This document shows, piece after piece, positions 45,273 through 54,150 of a stretch of 64,000 bases of DNA. This DNA comes from Aurantibacter_A sp039941195. Its GTDB lineage: Bacteria > Bacteroidota > Bacteroidia > Flavobacteriales > Flavobacteriaceae. The position numbers were made by a program, and so were the translations under genes. Each line of letters opens with the position of its first letter. Positions within the stretch are counted from its first letter, which is position 1. The stretch spans positions 1 to 64,000 of the forward strand of contig NZ_JBDVFA010000010.1 of assembly GCF_039941195.1 (NCBI RefSeq), in the 5' to 3' direction. The notes under the pieces are model-generated. The model worked only from the letters and a program-made list of their open reading frames with translations, had not been told where the DNA came from and did not search any database.

Positions 45273-46512
45273 ACACGTACTTTTAGTTTTAATACTGTTT
45301 ATGGCAGTTTTACCAATAAGCGCTCAAGAAGTTGCGTATAATGGTAATCCCGACCGTTCATTTTTAATTGCACGTGGTCTTGCCTTTGAAGGTCATCGCA
45401 CAACAGCTCGTGATACATTGTATAGGATTCTATCGAAGTACCCTGACTATTCAGATGTTCGTAACTTATTGGCTAGTACCTATAGTTGGGATGGTAATTA
45501 TGAAACGGCTAGAGCACATTTTAATAAAATTACTTCAGAAGATCGCCAGAATAAAGAAGCGTGGGTCGCAGCTATTAAAAATGAACTTTATGCTGATAAC
45601 TATTATTTAGCATATAGTTTAAGTAATAAGGCATTACAATATTTAAAAAATGACATAATAATAAAAGAATTACAATCAAAAGCACTAAGCGATTTAAAGA
45701 ATGCTCAAGCAATAAAATCTGAAAAAGCAATAATTGCCAAACAAATAGATACTGTTGCTCCTCAGGTTGCTAAAAATAGGATTGGCATGGGCCTTGCCCT
45801 TGAAGTATTTGATGTCGTTTTTGATCCTATGATATATAGTCATATTGAATATAGAAGAGAAACACAGGCAGGTACAATTATACCTAGAATAAACTACAGC
45901 AACAGATTTGAAACACACGGGGTACAATACGAATTGGACTTTTACCCAAAGTTTTCCAAAAAAGCATATGGCTACTTAAATTATGGATATTCTAATTCTC
46001 CAATTTATCCTTTACATAGAGCAGGAGCTGAGTTATATTTAAATTGGCCAAAGAATGTAGAACTTTCGGCAGGAATGCGTCATTTAAGTTTTACGGGGGC
46101 TACTGCAAATATCATTACCGGTAGTATCGGACTCTATAAAGGAAACTACTTCTTTTCGTTGCGACCATATGTTACACCAATAACGAGCGAATCACAAAGT
46201 AAAATTGGTTTATCAGGCAGTTTACTTGCTAGAAAATATTTTAGAGATGGAGATAATTATTTAGGATTAAATGCTATTTATGGATATTCACCAGAATTGA
46301 AACAATTACGTAGTGATGATGTTTTATTAGCAGAATCATTACTTTATATCGAATCTCAGCAATTGTTAATTGAATATCAATTTAGTTCTAAGAAAGATAC
46401 CAACAATATATACAAGAGTAACTTCGGTATTACCCGTCAAGAATTGGCTTTTGATAGTGGAAATTATTATTGGTCTTTATCCGCTGGTCTCACTTGCCAA
46501 GTAAAATTTTGA
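45265..46512 (+). CDS. YaiO-like outer-membrane barrel with TPR head
   Basis: A 415-residue exported protein. Signal peptide (cleavage near ILFMAVLPISAQ), two TPR-like repeats (about residues 35-105, with ARGLAFEGHRTTARDTLYRI and ATYSWDGNYETARAHFNKI), then a C-terminal barrel of about 200 residues with aromatic-rich strands and a final YWSLSAGLTCQVKF. This is the pattern of YaiO-type barrels that serve as outer-membrane export parts in synthase-dependent polysaccharide systems. I use the ATG at 45265; a TTG two codons upstream gives the same protein with two extra residues. It is the last gene of the group. Confidence 0.8.
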   Translation: MSKHVLLVLILFMAVLPISAQEVAYNGNPDRSFLIARGLAFEGHRTTARDTLYRILSKYPDYSDVRNLLASTYSWDGNYETARAHFNKITSEDRQNKEAWVAAIKNELYADNYYLAYSLSNKALQYLKNDIIIKELQSKALSDLKNAQAIKSEKAIIAKQIDTVAPQVAKNRIGMGLALEVFDVVFDPMIYSHIEYRRETQAGTIIPRINYSNRFETHGVQYELDFYPKFSKKAYGYLNYGYSNSPIYPLHRAGAELYLNWPKNVELSAGMRHLSFTGATANIITGSIGLYKGNYFFSLRPYVTPITSESQSKIGLSGSLLARKYFRDGDNYLGLNAIYGYSPELKQLRSDDVLLAESLLYIESQQLLIEYQFSSKKDTNNIYKSNFGITRQELAFDSGNYYWSLSAGLTCQVKF

Positions 46513-46633
46513 GTCAGATCCGACGAAATGCAATGTAGATCGATGAACTACACCTCTCGAAATTACCGTTAATCGGGCCTTCCATAAGATTTGATGTTTT
46601 CACAACTAAAATCAAGAGATTGACCACAATTTA

Positions 46634-46664
46634 TTGTTTCAATTGGCCGTTCTTAATATGTTTA
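46634..46664 (+). promoter_or_regulatory. Candidate -33/-7 promoter of the mini-ORFs
   Basis: TTG at 46634-46636, 20 bases, TATGTTTA at 46657-46664: seven of eight matches to the TAnnTTTG -7 box with normal Bacteroidota spacing. It lies 63 bases before the first mini-ORF and suggests these are transcribed independently of the polysaccharide operon. Confidence 0.45.
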
Positions 46665-46727
46665 CAAAAGCAAACAAACAGAAACCCAAATCTAAATTGT
46701 TTAATCGAAACAAATAAATCAAATACT

Positions 46728-46826
46728 ATGCTTTATGATACCTACGGGGAAGAGTACCTAGACTTCCTTCAAGAGTTAAACGAAATTTTAAGTATTAATG
46801 AACTGGCTGAACTTGACTATATGTAG
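46728..46826 (+). CDS. Tandem mini-ORF 1 (32 aa), homologous to mini-ORF 2
   Basis: A 32-residue ORF from an ATG. The core YLDFLQELNEIL matches YLNFIEDLNDIL of the ORF that follows (7 of 12 identical, the rest conservative), so both belong to one small family. Hydrophobic residues alternate as in an amphipathic helix, and the peptides are acidic. There is no signal peptide. Not a recognised family. A longer reading frame from a TTG at 46620 would run through the candidate promoter and is not preferred. Confidence 0.6.
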   Translation: MLYDTYGEEYLDFLQELNEILSINELAELDYM

Positions 46827-46860
46827 TCAAATGAAGTCTACTAATCCAAATCTAAATAAC

Positions 46861-46962
46861 ATGGCAAATCTAAATCCTGACAACGCAGCTTACTTGAATT
46901 TTATTGAAGATTTAAATGATATCCTTGTTGATTTCAACATCAGCAAACTAAGTTATTCTTAG
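46861..46962 (+). CDS. Tandem mini-ORF 2 (33 aa)
   Basis: A 33-residue ORF starting 34 bases after mini-ORF 1. Its middle (YLNFIEDLNDIL) and a Tyr near the C-terminus match mini-ORF 1, which points to a duplication kept at the protein level. The direct repeat CCAAATCTAAAT occurs before each ORF (46686-46697, 46846-46857) and CAAATCTAAAT inside this one (46865-46875). A terminator follows 18 bases after its stop. Role unknown. Confidence 0.6.
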   Translation: MANLNPDNAAYLNFIEDLNDILVDFNISKLSYS

Positions 46963-46980
46963 ATTAAATTTAGTTGAACA

Positions 46981-47012
46981 AAAAAAGCCTCAATGTATAT
47001 CGAGGCTTTTTT
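46981..47012. terminator. Terminator between mini-ORFs and the sigma-factor gene
   Basis: A-run then GCCTC, ten-base loop, GAGGC and a run of T (46981-47012), giving an 11-base-pair stem. It follows mini-ORF 2 and also lies just beyond the 3' end of the convergent sigma gene; the A/T flanks permit use by both strands. Confidence 0.8.
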
Positions 47013-47032
47013 GATTTCTTGTGAGTTTTGGT

Positions 47033-47896
47033 TTACCCTAAATAGGTTTTTAATAATTTACTACGCGAATTATGGCGTAATTTTCGAATAGCCTTTTCTC
47101 TAATTTGTCGTACTCTTTCACGCGTAAGATCAAACGTTTGGCCAATTTCGGCTAAAGTCATGGACTGTTGATCACCAATACCGTAATATAATTTTACAAC
47201 ATCCGCTTCTCTTGGTGACAATGTTTCTAATGCCCTATTAATTTCAGTATTAAGCGACTGTTGCATTAATATTTTATCAGGCTTAGGAGATTCGCCAGAA
47301 CGTAAAACATCGTAAAGATTTGAATCTTCGCCTTCGCGAAGCGGTGCATCCATAGATACATGACGTCCAGAATTTTTCATAGACTGTTTAACTTCGCTAA
47401 CAGTCATTTCCAATTCTTTTGCTATCTCTTCAGCAGAAGGTGGTCTTTCATGTGCTTGTTCCAAATAAGAAAAAGTCTTTTTAATCTTATTAATTGAACC
47501 AATCTTGTTTAGCGGTAAACGAACAACTCTAGATTGTTCAGCTAATGCTTGTAATATGGACTGACGTATCCACCAAACAGCATAAGATATAAATTTGAAT
47601 CCACGGGTCTCATCAAAGCGCTTAGCAGCTTTAACGAGGCCTAAATTGCCTTCATTAATTAAATCGGGTAATTTTAATCCTTGATTTTGATATTGTTTGG
47701 CAACAGAGACGACGAATCGTAAGTTAGCCGTAGTTAATTTTTCGAGAGCTATTTGATCTCCAGCTCGTATACGTTGTGCTAACTCAACTTCTTCACTTGC
47801 TGTAATTAAATCAATTTTACTGATATCTTGCAAGTACTTATCGAGTGATTTTGATTCTCTATTTGTAACCTGCTTGATAATCTTTAGTTGCCTCAT
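47033..47896 (-). CDS. rpoD: Primary RNA polymerase sigma factor (SigA/RpoD)
   Basis: A 287-residue sigma-70 of the primary group in the short form typical of Bacteroidota (lacking the long region 1.1). Region 1.2 is at about 17-47 (SLDKYLQDISKIDLITASEE), region 2 with ANLRFVVSVAKQYQNQGL, LINEGNLGLVKAAKRFD and the core-promoter-binding FISYAVWWIRQSI (about 58-115), region 3 at about 130-200, and region 4 with LTRERVRQIREKAIRKLR. In this phylum the primary sigma recognises TTG / TAnnTTTG promoters. It is alone on the minus strand. Confidence 0.95.
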   Translation of the reverse strand: MRQLKIIKQVTNRESKSLDKYLQDISKIDLITASEEVELAQRIRAGDQIALEKLTTANLRFVVSVAKQYQNQGLKLPDLINEGNLGLVKAAKRFDETRGFKFISYAVWWIRQSILQALAEQSRVVRLPLNKIGSINKIKKTFSYLEQAHERPPSAEEIAKELEMTVSEVKQSMKNSGRHVSMDAPLREGEDSNLYDVLRSGESPKPDKILMQQSLNTEINRALETLSPREADVVKLYYGIGDQQSMTLAEIGQTFDLTRERVRQIREKAIRKLRHNSRSKLLKTYLG

Positions 47897-48029
47897 ATAT
47901 TAAGTGTATTTAAGTGAATAGTAATAATTCTCATAATACATCATTCTTACGTCTTTTCCAAGAAAGAAAGAGTTTTCTTATACATTAATTATGACAATTT
48001 CGCATAGAATATATACCGTTCGATATTTA

Positions 48030-48061
48030 TTGAGCTCAATCGTTTTTAAATACTATTTTTG
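48030..48061 (+). promoter_or_regulatory. Consensus-like Bacteroidota promoter
   Basis: TTG (48030-48032), 21 bases, TATTTTTG (48054-48061), a full match to TAnnTTTG, 19 bases before the ATG of the DUF6155 gene. Confidence 0.6.
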
Positions 48062-48080
48062 AATCTTTTTAGAGGTATAA

Positions 48081-48590
48081 ATGAGTAAAAGAGCACTAAA
48101 GAAATACTTAACCGAGCTTCCAAAAAAAGATCTTGAGGAGCAAATGATGGATTTATATACGCGATTTCCTGTGGTTAAGGAGTATTACGATTTTGTATTT
48201 AATCCGAAAGAAGAAAAGCTTTTACAACAAGCAAAGTCAAAAATATCTAACGAGTACTTTCCTATTAAAAGAAGAAAAGCCAAAGCCCGAAGGTCAACCG
48301 CTCAAAAATTTATAAAGCATTTTATAAAACTTGGAGTAGATGCACATTTAATAGCAGACCTTATGTTATTTAACATTGAAATTGCACAAACTTTTGAGGC
48401 AGAAAAAAATGTTGCTGATTCTTTTTATAAAAGCATGTTAAATTCATTTACAGAGGCTGTACATTATATATCGCTTAATGGACTTCTTGCTGATTACAAA
48501 GAACGAATAGTGAAAGTATATACCATTGTACAAGAACGTGAATGGTTATATTTAGATGAATTTTCTAAAGCTCTTGATTTTATTGATTGA
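48081..48590 (+). CDS. DUF6155 family protein
   Basis: A 169-residue, mostly helical protein of the DUF6155 family, with the opening LKKYLTELPKKDLEEQMMDL and the middle FIKHFIKLGVDAHLIADLML. The function is unknown. The candidate promoter (48030-48061) and an ATG preceded by AGAGGT support the start. It is divergent from the primary sigma gene. The 246 bases that follow hold no gene. Confidence 0.72.
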   Translation: MSKRALKKYLTELPKKDLEEQMMDLYTRFPVVKEYYDFVFNPKEEKLLQQAKSKISNEYFPIKRRKAKARRSTAQKFIKHFIKLGVDAHLIADLMLFNIEIAQTFEAEKNVADSFYKSMLNSFTEAVHYISLNGLLADYKERIVKVYTIVQEREWLYLDEFSKALDFID

Positions 48591-48764
48591 AATCAAACCT
48601 CTTTAATGCTTAATGTTTTAGCTCAATTTGTGTCCATAAAAACAGTATCAGGAATTACTAGGTATAACTAAATAATACTCCAATATTGATATTAAAATTA
48701 AAGTGCAAAGAATACTAATTTTTATATTTCATGATGATTTTTTCGTTCAACTATTATTTTCTTT

Positions 48765-48772
48765 TAATTTTG
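48765..48772 (+). promoter_or_regulatory. Candidate -7 box of the helicase gene
   Basis: TAATTTTG matches TAnnTTTG in full, 64 bases before the TTG start codon of the helicase. No good -33 TTG is seen at the usual spacing, so support is partial. Confidence 0.35.
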
Positions 48773-48836
48773 CAAAATTGTGGTTTACACTAATTGATTG
48801 TAAAACCATGTTTAAAAATTAAACCCCATTCGATTC

Positions 48837-50348
48837 TTGGAGCAGCAAAAAAATACTACTGAAAAGACACTTTACGATTATCAGATAGACGATCTAAATA
48901 CAATTTTTGAGCATTTAGAATCATCGTCTGCAGCTGATAATATATTATATCAACTACCAACGGGTGGGGGTAAAACCGTAGTATTCTCGGAGATTACAAA
49001 GCGCTATATCAGTCAAATGAAGAAAAAGGTAGTTGTTCTAACTCACCGTATTGAGCTTAGTACGCAAACTTCAAAAATGCTTGGTGGATTTGGTGTAAAG
49101 AACAAAATTATTAATAGTGAGGTAAAGGTATTAGACGATCAAGATGAGTATATGTGTTTTGTGGCTATGGTTGAAACCTTAAACAATCGACTGCAAGAAA
49201 ATGCTATCGCACTTAAAAATGTTGGTTTAGTAATTATTGATGAAGCGCACTATAATTCTTTTAGAAAGTTGTTCAAATATTTCGAAGAAGCAACAATATT
49301 AGGTGTAACCGCAACTCCTTTAAGTTCCAATATTAAGTTGCCGATGAAAGACAACTATAAAAAGTTGATTATTGGTGAGTCTATAGGTTCTTTAATAGAA
49401 AAGAAATTTTTAGCTAAAGCTGAAGTTTATAACTACGATGTTGGATTACAAAGCCTAAAGTTGGGTATTAATGGTGATTATACCGTAAAATCATCCGATG
49501 AGTTGTATGGTAATCAGAGCATGCTTGGTAAGTTAATGACCGCTTATAATGAAGTTGCAAAGGGTACCAAAACGCTTATTTTTAATAATGGTATAAATAC
49601 TTCACGTTATGTTTATGACACCTTTAAAAAGGCAGGGTATAATATTCGACATTTAGATAATAAGAATAGTGCGGCGGAACGTAAGGAAATATTACAATGG
49701 TTTCATGAAACTCCCGATGCTATTTTATCTTCTGTGAGTATTTTAACCACTGGTTTTGATGAACCGACTGTAGAAACGATTATCTTGAATAGAGCTACAA
49801 GGTCTTTAACGTTGTATTTTCAAATGATAGGTAGGGGGTCAAGGGTTTTACCTAATAAGGAGTCTTTTAATGTTATTGATTTAGGTAATAATGTTGCCCG
49901 TTTTGGAATGTGGGAGGCCCCGGTAGATTGGCAAGAAATATTCCATTTCCCAGATTTTTATCTAGAAAATATCAAAAATGATGAAGATATCGAGCGTGAA
50001 TTTGTTTATGAAATGCCCGCAGCATTACGTAAAAAATTCAGTAAATCCACAGAAATCAAATACGATATAAAAGAGGAATACAAAAAGGTATTTGCTCAAG
50101 GATTAAAATCTAAAATAGTTCTGGAACGCAGTATAGAGCAGCATGCTAAGATTTGTGTAGAAAATTCTGAAGACGTTTTTGATGCTAGAATATTAGCCAA
50201 AGAGCTAAAAGAAGAAATAGCCTTTCGTGTACGGCAATATTCGTATTGCATTATGAACAACACAAAGAATTATAAAGAATGGCTAGAAGAGGATTATGAG
50301 CGTAAATTACGTCTTAATATATCTCAAAAGTTTGCCGCACGAATGTAA
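48837..50348 (+). CDS. DEAD/DEAH-box superfamily 2 helicase
   Basis: A 503-residue helicase-like ATPase related to the type III restriction / RecQ-like SF2 group. Walker A is in LPTGGGKTVVFSEI, Walker B is IIDEAH, motif III is GVTATP, and motif VI is QMIGRGSRV. It begins at a TTG; the first ATG is far inside, at KKKVVV. About 130 residues after motif VI form an alpha-helical tail. There is no sign of a methylase or nuclease partner nearby, so a restriction role is unlikely. It probably unwinds nucleic acid; no substrate is known. The next gene starts 43 bases later. Confidence 0.85.
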   Translation: MEQQKNTTEKTLYDYQIDDLNTIFEHLESSSAADNILYQLPTGGGKTVVFSEITKRYISQMKKKVVVLTHRIELSTQTSKMLGGFGVKNKIINSEVKVLDDQDEYMCFVAMVETLNNRLQENAIALKNVGLVIIDEAHYNSFRKLFKYFEEATILGVTATPLSSNIKLPMKDNYKKLIIGESIGSLIEKKFLAKAEVYNYDVGLQSLKLGINGDYTVKSSDELYGNQSMLGKLMTAYNEVAKGTKTLIFNNGINTSRYVYDTFKKAGYNIRHLDNKNSAAERKEILQWFHETPDAILSSVSILTTGFDEPTVETIILNRATRSLTLYFQMIGRGSRVLPNKESFNVIDLGNNVARFGMWEAPVDWQEIFHFPDFYLENIKNDEDIEREFVYEMPAALRKKFSKSTEIKYDIKEEYKKVFAQGLKSKIVLERSIEQHAKICVENSEDVFDARILAKELKEEIAFRVRQYSYCIMNNTKNYKEWLEEDYERKLRLNISQKFAARM

Positions 50349-50391
50349 CAACTAACACTTCGTATTTTAAACATATAATTTAGCTATTCTC

Positions 50392-51615
50392 TTGAAAAAG
50401 CTCCTGATAATTGCGCAAAACTGGCCAGCTCCCGATTATTCGGCTGCCGGAGTACGACTTATGCAATTGGTCACTTTTTTTAAGATTGAAGGTTATAAAA
50501 TTACGATTGCAAGTACTGCTGAAAAGAGAGAAGCTTTTAATTCTGATTCAGTTGAAACCGTAAATATTAATTTGAACCATGATAGTTTTAATGGTTTTGT
50601 AAAAGAATTAAATCCTGATGTAGTTCTGTTTGATCGCTTTATGTCTGAGGAACAATTTGGATGGCGAGTTTCCGAAAATGTTCCTAATGCCATTAAGATT
50701 TTAGACACCGAAGATTTGCATTCACTACGCAAATCAAGAGAAGAAGCATTAATAACCAATTTAGTTTGGACTACCGATTTATGGAAATCACATGAGCTAA
50801 CCAAGCGCGAAGTTGCTAGTATACTACGATGCGACTTAACATTAATTATCTCTAATTTTGAAATACAATTATTGGAAGAAGTGCTTCCAAACTGTGAAAC
50901 GCTTTTATTGTATTTACCTTTTATGGTAAAGACTCCATCAATTCAAGAAATACAAAGAAAACCAAAATTTGAAGAAAGAAAGGATTTTCTTTTTATTGGC
51001 TTTGGCGGTCATTCGCCAAATATTGATGCAATTAACTATTTAAAAAAGGAAATATGGCCTATTATTCGAAAACAATTACCAAGCGCAAATCTTAACGTAT
51101 ACGGAGGTAATTTACCTCAAAAAATTACAGAATTACATTCCATTAAGGATGGTTTTCTGATCAAAGGATGGGCTAGAGATGCTCATGAGGTTATTTCGAA
51201 TGCCAAAATATTATTAGCTCCATTACGTTTTGGTGCTGGGCAAAAAGGTAAATTATTAGATGCGATGCTTGGTGGAACGCCAAGCATTACCACATCAATA
51301 GGAGCTGAAGGTATGCATAATGACTTACCTTGGTGCGGCGAAATTCACGACAATTCTAAAGCATTTGCAGCGTCGGCAATCAAGACCTATACTAATTTTA
51401 AGGTATGGCAAGAATATCAAAAAAACGGGCAACAAATCCTAATTGAGAACTTTGATTCGGAAAAACTGACTAAAAATTTAAAAATCAAAACTTCAAATAT
51501 TCAAAAGAATATTATAACTCATAGAAGCAACAACTTCATTGGCAATTTAATTCAGCATCAATCTATGATGGGGGTTAAATATATGTCGAAATGGATTGAA
51601 GAAAAAAATAAGTGA
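50392..51615 (+). CDS. Glycosyltransferase family-1-like protein
   Basis: A 407-residue GT-B-fold protein. The N-terminal Rossmann part begins LLIIAQNWPAPDYSAAGVRL (a typical opening with a loop that binds the sugar acceptor), and the C-terminal half has FLFIGFGGHSPNIDAINYLK and the donor-binding ILLAPLRFGAGQKGKLLDAM with the conserved Gly-Ala-Gly. This matches glycosyltransferases group 1. The start is TTG; the next in-frame ATG is 23 residues in and would remove the first beta-strand. Acceptor and sugar unknown; cell-surface glycan synthesis is likely. Confidence 0.85.
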   Translation: MKKLLIIAQNWPAPDYSAAGVRLMQLVTFFKIEGYKITIASTAEKREAFNSDSVETVNINLNHDSFNGFVKELNPDVVLFDRFMSEEQFGWRVSENVPNAIKILDTEDLHSLRKSREEALITNLVWTTDLWKSHELTKREVASILRCDLTLIISNFEIQLLEEVLPNCETLLLYLPFMVKTPSIQEIQRKPKFEERKDFLFIGFGGHSPNIDAINYLKKEIWPIIRKQLPSANLNVYGGNLPQKITELHSIKDGFLIKGWARDAHEVISNAKILLAPLRFGAGQKGKLLDAMLGGTPSITTSIGAEGMHNDLPWCGEIHDNSKAFAASAIKTYTNFKVWQEYQKNGQQILIENFDSEKLTKNLKIKTSNIQKNIITHRSNNFIGNLIQHQSMMGVKYMSKWIEEKNK

Positions 51616-51741
51616 TTTTTGATTAATTCTTTAAATAGAGAAGAATAAAAAGGGTATGTCTACATATTATATTGTCAATAAAAAGGTATATATTGAGCGC
51701 TTGAAAAATTCAATTAATTACTTACCATAAAACACAATACC

Positions 51742-52338
51742 ATGAGCTTTTTGTATAAAAATTTGATTTTATCAAATCTATTTATAATGTTTTGTTTTAC
51801 TTCGGTTGCACAAAATGATGACATTATTGTAGAAGATAGCACGGCGAACCAATTAAAAAATGATGTAGAATCAGTTGACATAATTAAGGCAGACAGTATT
51901 GTAAATTTAGATAAACGTTTGAAGTTCGGTTTGGGGTTTGGGCTAAATTTTGTTGGTGGAACAAATATTGGATTATCTCCAAATTTAGTATATCAGTTAA
52001 GTAATAAAGTGAGTCTTGCTGCTGGACTACAAGGGAATTACGCGTCTATAAAAAACTTGCAAAAAACAACAACTATTGGCGCAAATGCGGTAGTGTTATA
52101 TAGCCCAGTAAATAAGTTCATTACTTTGTTAGAGTTTGCAGAATTAAATGTGAATAGAACGACTGAATTACCTACTGGTGATGTAAAAGATAAGTTCTGG
52201 GAATCAGCCTTATTTTTAGGAATAGGAATGCATCTAACTAATAATATTTCTTTAGGAGCTAAATATAATTTATTGTATGACAAAGATGAAAGTGTTTATA
52301 CAAGTCCAATAATTCCCTTTGTAAATATTACTTTTTAA
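51742..52338 (+). CDS. Putative outer-membrane beta-barrel protein
   Basis: A 198-residue exported protein: signal peptide to about residue 24 (LFIMFCFTSVAQ), a short acidic linker, then eight or so amphipathic strands such as LKFGLGFGLNFVGGTNIG and NISLGAKYNLLYDKDE, ending in an aromatic residue (VNITF). These traits fit a small outer-membrane barrel of the eight-strand type. No family is recognised with confidence. Confidence 0.65.
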   Translation: MSFLYKNLILSNLFIMFCFTSVAQNDDIIVEDSTANQLKNDVESVDIIKADSIVNLDKRLKFGLGFGLNFVGGTNIGLSPNLVYQLSNKVSLAAGLQGNYASIKNLQKTTTIGANAVVLYSPVNKFITLLEFAELNVNRTTELPTGDVKDKFWESALFLGIGMHLTNNISLGAKYNLLYDKDESVYTSPIIPFVNITF

Positions 52339-52376
52339 AACTGGAAAATAAAATACATCTGGAAACAATATATTTA

Positions 52377-53144
52377 TTAGTTGGAAAAAACTAATTCCTG
52401 ACTATTTTCATATCTAATCAACTTTTCGATGGTATGCGTATAAGTAATTATACTATTTTCTAATAAAAGCGGATTCGTCATTCCTAATTCTTCTCTATTT
52501 AATTTGATTGCTAAGTTTTTAGAATTAATGGCAGTATCATTAAAAAAAGACTTAGAAATAATATATTCCCCAGAACTTGAATAAAGAGTGTCCTTCAAAG
52601 CACCATTGTAATTAAAAGTTGTTCTTAATGATTTGTTATTTAGATTAGATTCAGGGCTATTTACTAATTCTATTTGATGCGGAGTATTTAGATCTGTCCA
52701 TTTAAGAATAAAATCTTCATTTTTTGGCAGGTGACTTGGTAGGTTAAATTTGGCGCACAAATTGTTATTGTAGGGTTTTATATACGCTAACGGATGTCTC
52801 GATTTGTCTGGTAGTATTATTTCAAAATAGTACGAACTAGCTCTTATCAAACTTGGTGCTTTATAAAATGATGTTTTGTTTAATAACATTTCCTGGGTTA
52901 CAGAAAGTTCTAATTCTTTGTCGTTAAGTAGAATTTTAATATCATTTTCGATTATCTGTTTTACACCATCAGTAAGTAAAACTTTAATCTGATCTAAGCC
53001 ATTTTCTTTTATTCCATCATCTATTGTAATACTTACTTTTATTTTGGAGAGATCTTGTAAGTCCTTTTTAGACAATGTAGACACATTACAAGAATTAAGA
53101 AAAAGATATGATACTAGAAATAGTAGTAGTTTATGGTTTTTCAT
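52377..53144 (-). CDS. Hypothetical lipoprotein (255 aa)
   Basis: A 255-residue lipoprotein (lipobox FLNSC, Cys19). It appears to be mainly beta-rich, with two blocks of Asn/Lys-rich sequence. I do not recognise a domain. It is divergent from menB, and the 140-base gap between holds a TTACTTTG box near menB. The role is unknown. Confidence 0.65.
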   Translation of the reverse strand: MKNHKLLLFLVSYLFLNSCNVSTLSKKDLQDLSKIKVSITIDDGIKENGLDQIKVLLTDGVKQIIENDIKILLNDKELELSVTQEMLLNKTSFYKAPSLIRASSYYFEIILPDKSRHPLAYIKPYNNNLCAKFNLPSHLPKNEDFILKWTDLNTPHQIELVNSPESNLNNKSLRTTFNYNGALKDTLYSSSGEYIISKSFFNDTAINSKNLAIKLNREELGMTNPLLLENSIITYTHTIEKLIRYENSQELVFSN

Positions 53145-53286
53145 ATTGGTTATTAGGGCTATTCGAATTTAAAGGAATGTTTTTAAGAATAGAATTATAG
53201 TTAGCGTATAGTATTAACATTTTTTTCAACATTTTAAATTATATCAAATTCCGTTACTTTGCATTGTATTAAAAAAGAATACTATA

Positions 53287-54126
53287 ATGAGCATAGCCTG
53301 GAAAACAGCGATTGAATTTGAAGATATTACCTATAAAAAATGTAATGGGGTTGCCCGTATTGCTTTTAATCGACCAGAGGTGCGTAATGCTTTTCGCCCA
53401 AAAACCACCAGTGAACTTTATAAAGCCTTTTATGATGCTCAAGAAGATACCGCTATTGGTGTTGTATTACTTTCTGGAGAAGGACCTTCTAAAAAGGATA
53501 GGGGATGGGCTTTTTGTAGTGGAGGCGATCAAAAAGCAAGAGGTCACCAAGGATATGTTGGAGACGATGGAATGCATCGATTGAATATACTGGAGGTGCA
53601 ACGATTAATTCGTTTTATGACTAAAGTGGTTATTGCCGTTGTGCCAGGATGGGCTGTTGGTGGTGGGCATAGTTTACATGTAATTTGCGATTTAACATTA
53701 GCCAGTAAAGAGCATGCAATTTTTAAACAAACAGATGCAGACGTTACCAGTTTTGATGGTGGTTATGGCTCTGCATATTTAGCCAAAATGGTAGGACAGA
53801 AAAAAGCTCGAGAAATCTTTTTCTTGGGTAGAAATTACTCCGCGCAAGATGCTTATGAAATGGGTATGGTAAATGCTGTGATACCTCATGATGAGTTGGA
53901 AGAAACAGCATACCAATGGGCTCAAGAAATACTTGAAAAATCACCAACCTCAATTAAAATGCTGAAATTTGCAATGAATCTTACTGATGATGGTATGGTA
54001 GGGCAACAAGTTTTTGCAGGTGAAGCCACCAGATTGGCATATATGACAGATGAGGCTAAAGAGGGTAGAGATGCATTTTTAGAAAAGCGAAAGCCAAATT
54101 TTGGCAAGAATAAATGGATACCGTAA
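53287..54126 (+). CDS. menB: 1,4-dihydroxy-2-naphthoyl-CoA synthase
   Basis: A 279-residue crotonase-fold enzyme that closes the second ring in menaquinone synthesis. The crotonase oxyanion-hole strand is at FCSGGDQKARG; SFDGGYGSAYLAKMVGQKKA and REIFFLGRNYSAQDAYEMGM follow as in MenB. Near the C-terminus are the residues MTDEAKEGRDAFLEKRKPNF. Location is cytoplasmic. The rest of the menaquinone pathway is not in the window. A TTACTTTG box 42 bases upstream may be the -7 element. Confidence 0.92.
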   Translation: MSIAWKTAIEFEDITYKKCNGVARIAFNRPEVRNAFRPKTTSELYKAFYDAQEDTAIGVVLLSGEGPSKKDRGWAFCSGGDQKARGHQGYVGDDGMHRLNILEVQRLIRFMTKVVIAVVPGWAVGGGHSLHVICDLTLASKEHAIFKQTDADVTSFDGGYGSAYLAKMVGQKKAREIFFLGRNYSAQDAYEMGMVNAVIPHDELEETAYQWAQEILEKSPTSIKMLKFAMNLTDDGMVGQQVFAGEATRLAYMTDEAKEGRDAFLEKRKPNFGKNKWIP

Positions 54127-54150
54127 ATGCAGTAATTTTTATGGAGTTAC

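Noticed and set aside
46620..46727. Upstream extension (TTG start) of mini-ORF 1
   Set aside because: It overlaps the likely promoter and has no similarity to mini-ORF 2, whereas the downstream 32 residues do.
48837..50348. Helicase as part of a restriction or defence system
   Set aside because: No methylase, nuclease or specificity gene is adjacent; neighbours are a DUF6155 gene and a glycosyltransferase.
53240..53250. TTACTTTG as a certain promoter of menB
   Set aside because: One base short of TAnnTTTG spacing and no -33 TTG; noted only in the menB entry.
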